Shown here piece after piece: positions 61,231-64,000 of a stretch of DNA of 64,000 bases. The notes beneath the pieces are model-generated. The model was not told where the DNA came from, searched no databases, and saw only the letters and a program-made list of their open reading frames with translations. The translations under genes were made by a program, and so were the position numbers. The stretch comes from Thermoanaerobaculum sp. (GTDB taxonomy: Bacteria; Acidobacteriota; Thermoanaerobaculia; Multivoradales; UBA5704), in assembly GCA_021154885.1 (NCBI GenBank), contig JAJKHS010000132.1:1-64000 (forward strand), in the 5' to 3' direction. Position 1 is the stretch's first letter, and the number at the start of each line of letters is the position of its first letter.

Positions 61231-61547
61231 GGCGTAGAGGACACCTCCGCGGCGATCTCATACGCGCGCTCGGGACTGTCGACGTCCACGATCCAGTAGC
61301 CCGCGAGGAACTCCTTGGACTCGGGGAACACACCGTCGGTGATCGGCTTGCCGTCCGTGCCGGCGCGAACGAGCTTCGCCTGCAGCGGCGATGCCAGTCC
61401 TTCCGTGCCCACCAGCTCGCCCGCGGCGCTCAGCTTCTGGCTGAGCTCGATCATGAAGGCGATGTTTGCGTCGAGAACCTTCTTCGGCCAGCTCATGTAC
61501 TGGGCGTAGCCGTCGCGCGGGGTGTTCATCATCAGCATGAATTTCAT
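61227..61547 (-). pseudogene. YCII/DGPF-domain protein, C-terminally truncated
   Basis: About 105 intact codons: MKFMLMMNTPRDGYAQYMSW, LSAAGELVGTEGLASP and FLAGYWIVDVDSPERAYEIA are typical YCII-related sequence. The normal ending (...EVRPV-type) is lost where sigma-tail DNA begins at about 61230. The frame happens to stay open through the remnant and the DinB gene to 60420, creating a spurious 375-codon frame. A truncated YCII protein might still be made. Confidence 0.65.
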
Positions 61548-61643
61548 GACGTTGGCTCCTCTTCCACGTCAGCGGCCCGGAATGAGTCCGCTTTCATGGG
61601 TAAGTCGGAGCCGGGAGCGGGATTTCGACATCGGCGAGCGAGC

Positions 61644-62968
61644 TCATGCGGTATTCCTCTGGATGCCCGGGGGGACGTAGGTGTCGTTGGCGACGCTTCC
61701 CTCCGGGCCGTAGACGCGGAGCATTACGTTGAACCGCCGGTGCGCAACCGGAAGCCAGTTCGCAGTGGGAACGCCCGGGGGGAGCTCCGTGGCTATGTAG
61801 ATCGAGAGCGAGCCGTCGGCATGGTCTGCAGCCCCTGCTCGTAGCTGGCGACCTCGTACTTGTTCGCAGAGTTGTCGATCAGCTCGATCGAATCCGGAGT
61901 GTACGCAGTCACAGACCAGAAGCGCTGCGCCTGCGGGATCTGCCCGGCGGCAAACGTGAGGACGTAGCCCTCTTTGTTGTTGCCGTCGAGCGGGACGCCC
62001 GTGGCATCCTTGAACGCGTGGTAGTACGCCGCTGTGCTGCGTCCGTTGCCGTACTGGATGAACTCCGTGATCGACGACCTTTCGACGACGTTGTGACCCC
62101 ATGCACCGATATTGGTGAACGTGATCCAGTTCGTCGGACCCGTATGCGTGAGGTACTGGTCCAGGATCAACTCGTGGGCTGCCTGAGCGCCGACAGCAAA
62201 CTCGGACTGTTTCGCACTGCCACCGCCAAAGAGGAGATTGAAATGGTCCGCCAGAGCCTGTACGGCCGACGGCATCGGCGGCGTGTTGGACGACGCGACC
62301 GCCGTTTGGAGCTGCCTTAAGAATGTGATCGGATCTCTCGTGGCCAGGTTGTCGGCAATCGTCTTGTACGGTATGGCGAATGCGACTTCCGGAAGGATCC
62401 ACGCCGTACCTCCGGAGGGATCATCGATATAGTCGGAGAGCGTTTGAAGCCTCAGCGACGTGCGGAACTGTTCGGCTTCCGAAGTCTGGTCCTGGCCGGT
62501 TGAAGAGAACTTGTCTGCCCGGAAGATCAACACGGAAATGTCGAGAGGCATCGCGATGGGGGTGATCCCGGCGGGAAGCGTCCCGGTGAATCCGGGCCCG
62601 GTGAGGGCATAGGTTCCCGGCGTCATCGACGGGATGCCCGTCTGGAAAATATCGCCATAGGGGTCCAGCGTGAGCATTGAGTAGGTGGCGGTCGTTTCAG
62701 GGATCGTCAGGACCACCGGCTGGGCCGCCAGCTCGAGGAAGGTACTGGCATAAAGCGTGTCGACGTTGATCGCAACCACAATCTGGTAGAGGGGGGTAAC
62801 CTGGTCAGGGCCGACGAGGCGGTTGTGTGTGGCGAACCGCGACTGATTGTACGTGAACCATAGTGGATAGAACTGAACGACGTACGCCACCGTCGTCGAG
62901 TACGCCCCCATCTGCGAGATACCCTGCGCGGCGAGCTGTTGCGCTGAAACGTCCTGTTTGCCATTCAT
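61644..62968 (-). pseudogene. DUF1254/DUF1214 protein gene with a late frameshift
   Basis: The main frame (62968 to ~61820) gives an N-terminal DUF1254 domain (PLYQIVVAINVDTLYASTFL, TATYSMLTLDPYGDIFQTGI) and the start of DUF1214 (FWSVTAYTPDSIELIDNSAN). At about 61818-61830 the family sequence continues in another frame as HADGSLSIYIATELPPG, ANWLPVAHRRFNVMLRVYGP, to a stop at 61644. A one-base change would restore it. Without correction the product lacks the conserved C-terminal strand region. No signal peptide is seen, unlike many relatives. Confidence 0.75.
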
Positions 62969-63541
62969 TTATGAGGCCCTTTCGTCCGTTCTTGTGATGA
63001 GCAGCAAGAACCACGCGATTGGAAGGTTCCAGTCCGCTCGACCCGCTGTTTCAGACACGCGTAGAGAGAGAGTAGCCTCCGCTCGGCGCCGTGTCAACCC
63101 CTGGAATCGTCAGACACTTTCCTTGCGGGCCTCGACGGTTGAGCACGAGCTCGGTGAACACCTCTTGAAGGACGTACGCCTGGAACTTGTCGCTTCGCAG
63201 GTCGCCGCCAGGAGGTCGTACACGCGCAGAGCCGCCTCGTCGACGTCCCCCCCCGGTGCCAGCCGTTTCGAGGAACGAGGTGCGCTCCGCTCTGGATTGC
63301 CAGGTGGTGCAGAAGATCGCGCAAACCGCTGAATCTTCTGACACACGCCGTAGTGCGGAAAGTGGACGCCCGGCAGAGGGGCGGATCGCTGGAAGAGCCA
63401 GGGAAACACAAACCATCCGCTGAATCTTCTGCACTCCAGGGAAACCGGGGAGCTGACAGCTTTCTGGCCTAAGAGATTGAGAAATATAGACTTCTGCTTA
63501 AAGTGCGAAGCTGGCAGGATCTTTGACACAGGAGCCCGCCC
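62969..63541. other. Noncoding stretch with a 15-bp direct repeat
   Basis: I see no recognisable gene. CCGCTGAATCTTCTG occurs twice (63326-63340 and 63417-63431). The block between them has GGAAAGTGGACGCC, which recalls IS21-type terminal sequences, but I cannot confirm that. The area just upstream of the transposase gene shares GATCTTTGACA with the 3' flank of the two repeat copies at the left end (413-423 and the equivalent near 4978). Confidence 0.4.
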
Positions 63542-64000
63542 ATGTCACGGCCCCTGCGTTGGATCCCAGAAGGCGGCTCTCTCGTCGAAGTGACCTGCCG
63601 CACCGTCCATGGACGACTTCTCCTCCTGCCCAGCAAGGAGCTCAACGAGATCATCATCGGCATCCTGGCCCGAGCCAAGCAGATGTACGAAGTCAGGATC
63701 TGCGGCTTCGCCTTCGCCTCCAATCACTACCACCTGATCCTGTGGGTAAAGGACGCTGAGCAGCTCTCCTCGTTCATGTGCTATCTCAACTCCAACCTCG
63801 CACGCGAAGCAGGGCGGCTGGTCGATTGGGGGGAGAAATTCTGGTCCCGTCGCTACCGGTCCATCGTAATCAGCGAGGAGGAAGGTGCCCAGGCTGGACG
63901 GCTGAAGTACGTCGTCAGCCACGGCGCCAAGGAAGGCCTTGTGGATAGTCCCGGTCAATGGCCGGGCGTCCACTGTGTTCACGCCCTGCTCAACGGCGAG
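63542..64000 (+). CDS. Y1/RAYT-like transposase, N-terminal part (partial at right edge)
   Basis: 153 codons to the edge. IS200-like Y1 domain: SLVEVTCRTVHGRLLLLPSK, then the HUH motif in FASNHYHLILWV, YLNSNLAREAGRLVDWGEKF, WSRRYRSIVISEEE and the candidate catalytic Tyr in LKYVVSHGAKEGLV. The ATG follows AGGAG with 8 nt spacing. The missing C-terminus would correspond to the tails seen at 1-398 and 4571-4963. RAYTs act on single-stranded hairpin DNA and are often domesticated to mobilise REP-like repeats. Confidence 0.85.
   Translation, partial: MSRPLRWIPEGGSLVEVTCRTVHGRLLLLPSKELNEIIIGILARAKQMYEVRICGFAFASNHYHLILWVKDAEQLSSFMCYLNSNLAREAGRLVDWGEKFWSRRYRSIVISEEEGAQAGRLKYVVSHGAKEGLVDSPGQWPGVHCVHALLNGE

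Noticed and set aside
60420-61547. A genuine YCII-DinB fusion protein
   Set aside because: The middle third matches an ECF sigma tail in another frame and is low-complexity in the fused frame; DinB has its own Shine-Dalgarno and start.
63051-63529. Short minus-strand frames before the right-edge transposase
   Set aside because: No recognisable domain, no ribosome-binding site, and direct repeats run through them.

Overview
The window is GC-rich, densely coding bacterial DNA. Its gene set (SelA, RicT/PSP1, an NtrC-type pilus regulator, MXAN_5187-like and HTH-TPR proteins, several GT-C glycosyltransferases, a lanthipeptide-type leader) best suits an Acidobacteriota member, perhaps Thermoanaerobaculia-like. 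That assignment is inference; no rRNA or other taxonomic marker is present. Left accessory region (1-6.6 kb): two ~0.6 kb direct copies of the tail of a Y1/RAYT-like transposase bracket a small integron cassette array on the minus strand. The array holds two adjacent small membrane-protein genes, another membrane protein and a DinB-fold protein. It has two well-formed attC sites, one candidate attC and one truncated attC, but no integrase (a CALIN). A group II intron without a reverse transcriptase splits one attC core, and the oriIS end of a truncated IS91-family element abuts another. After an IS21 scrap come an orphan, extremely Cys/Thr-rich RiPP precursor gene and a striking two-level repeat array of 21-bp and 41-bp units with covarying hairpin arms (6036-6597). 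Housekeeping core (6.6-32 kb): rph; a DUF4331/DUF4198/ECF-sigma/anti-sigma operon; an HTH-TPR regulator, a small secreted peptide and an XRE protein; pta-purD; ricT, an Hfq-like gene and pdxA; a methyltransferase and two membrane glycosyltransferases; a SIR2-domain gene; a zinc-ribbon protein; a four-gene minus-strand operon ending in a cysteine-desulfurase-like enzyme; selA; and an NtrC-type response regulator. Type IV pilus region (32-57 kb, minus strand): two major-pilin-like genes, each downstream of an M20 peptidase gene (a duplicated module); four tandem YfhO-type membrane glycosyltransferases whose junctions overlap by 4 nt; prepilin peptidase pilD; a PilS-like kinase; then fimT/pilV/pilW/pilX/pilY1 and a small exported protein. 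Sigma-54 promoter sequences (-24 GG, -12 GC) lie upstream of both major pilin genes and of fimT. Together with the kinase and the NtrC-type regulator they suggest one PilS/PilR-sigma-54 regulon that would also take in the YfhO cluster. Right end (56.7-64 kb): a GT-C glycosyltransferase, a DegT aminotransferase and a 5'-3' exonuclease, then a decaying patch (DinB protein, truncated ECF-sigma and YCII genes fused by deletion, frameshifted DUF1254 gene) and the N-terminal part of another Y1/RAYT-like transposase running off the edge.
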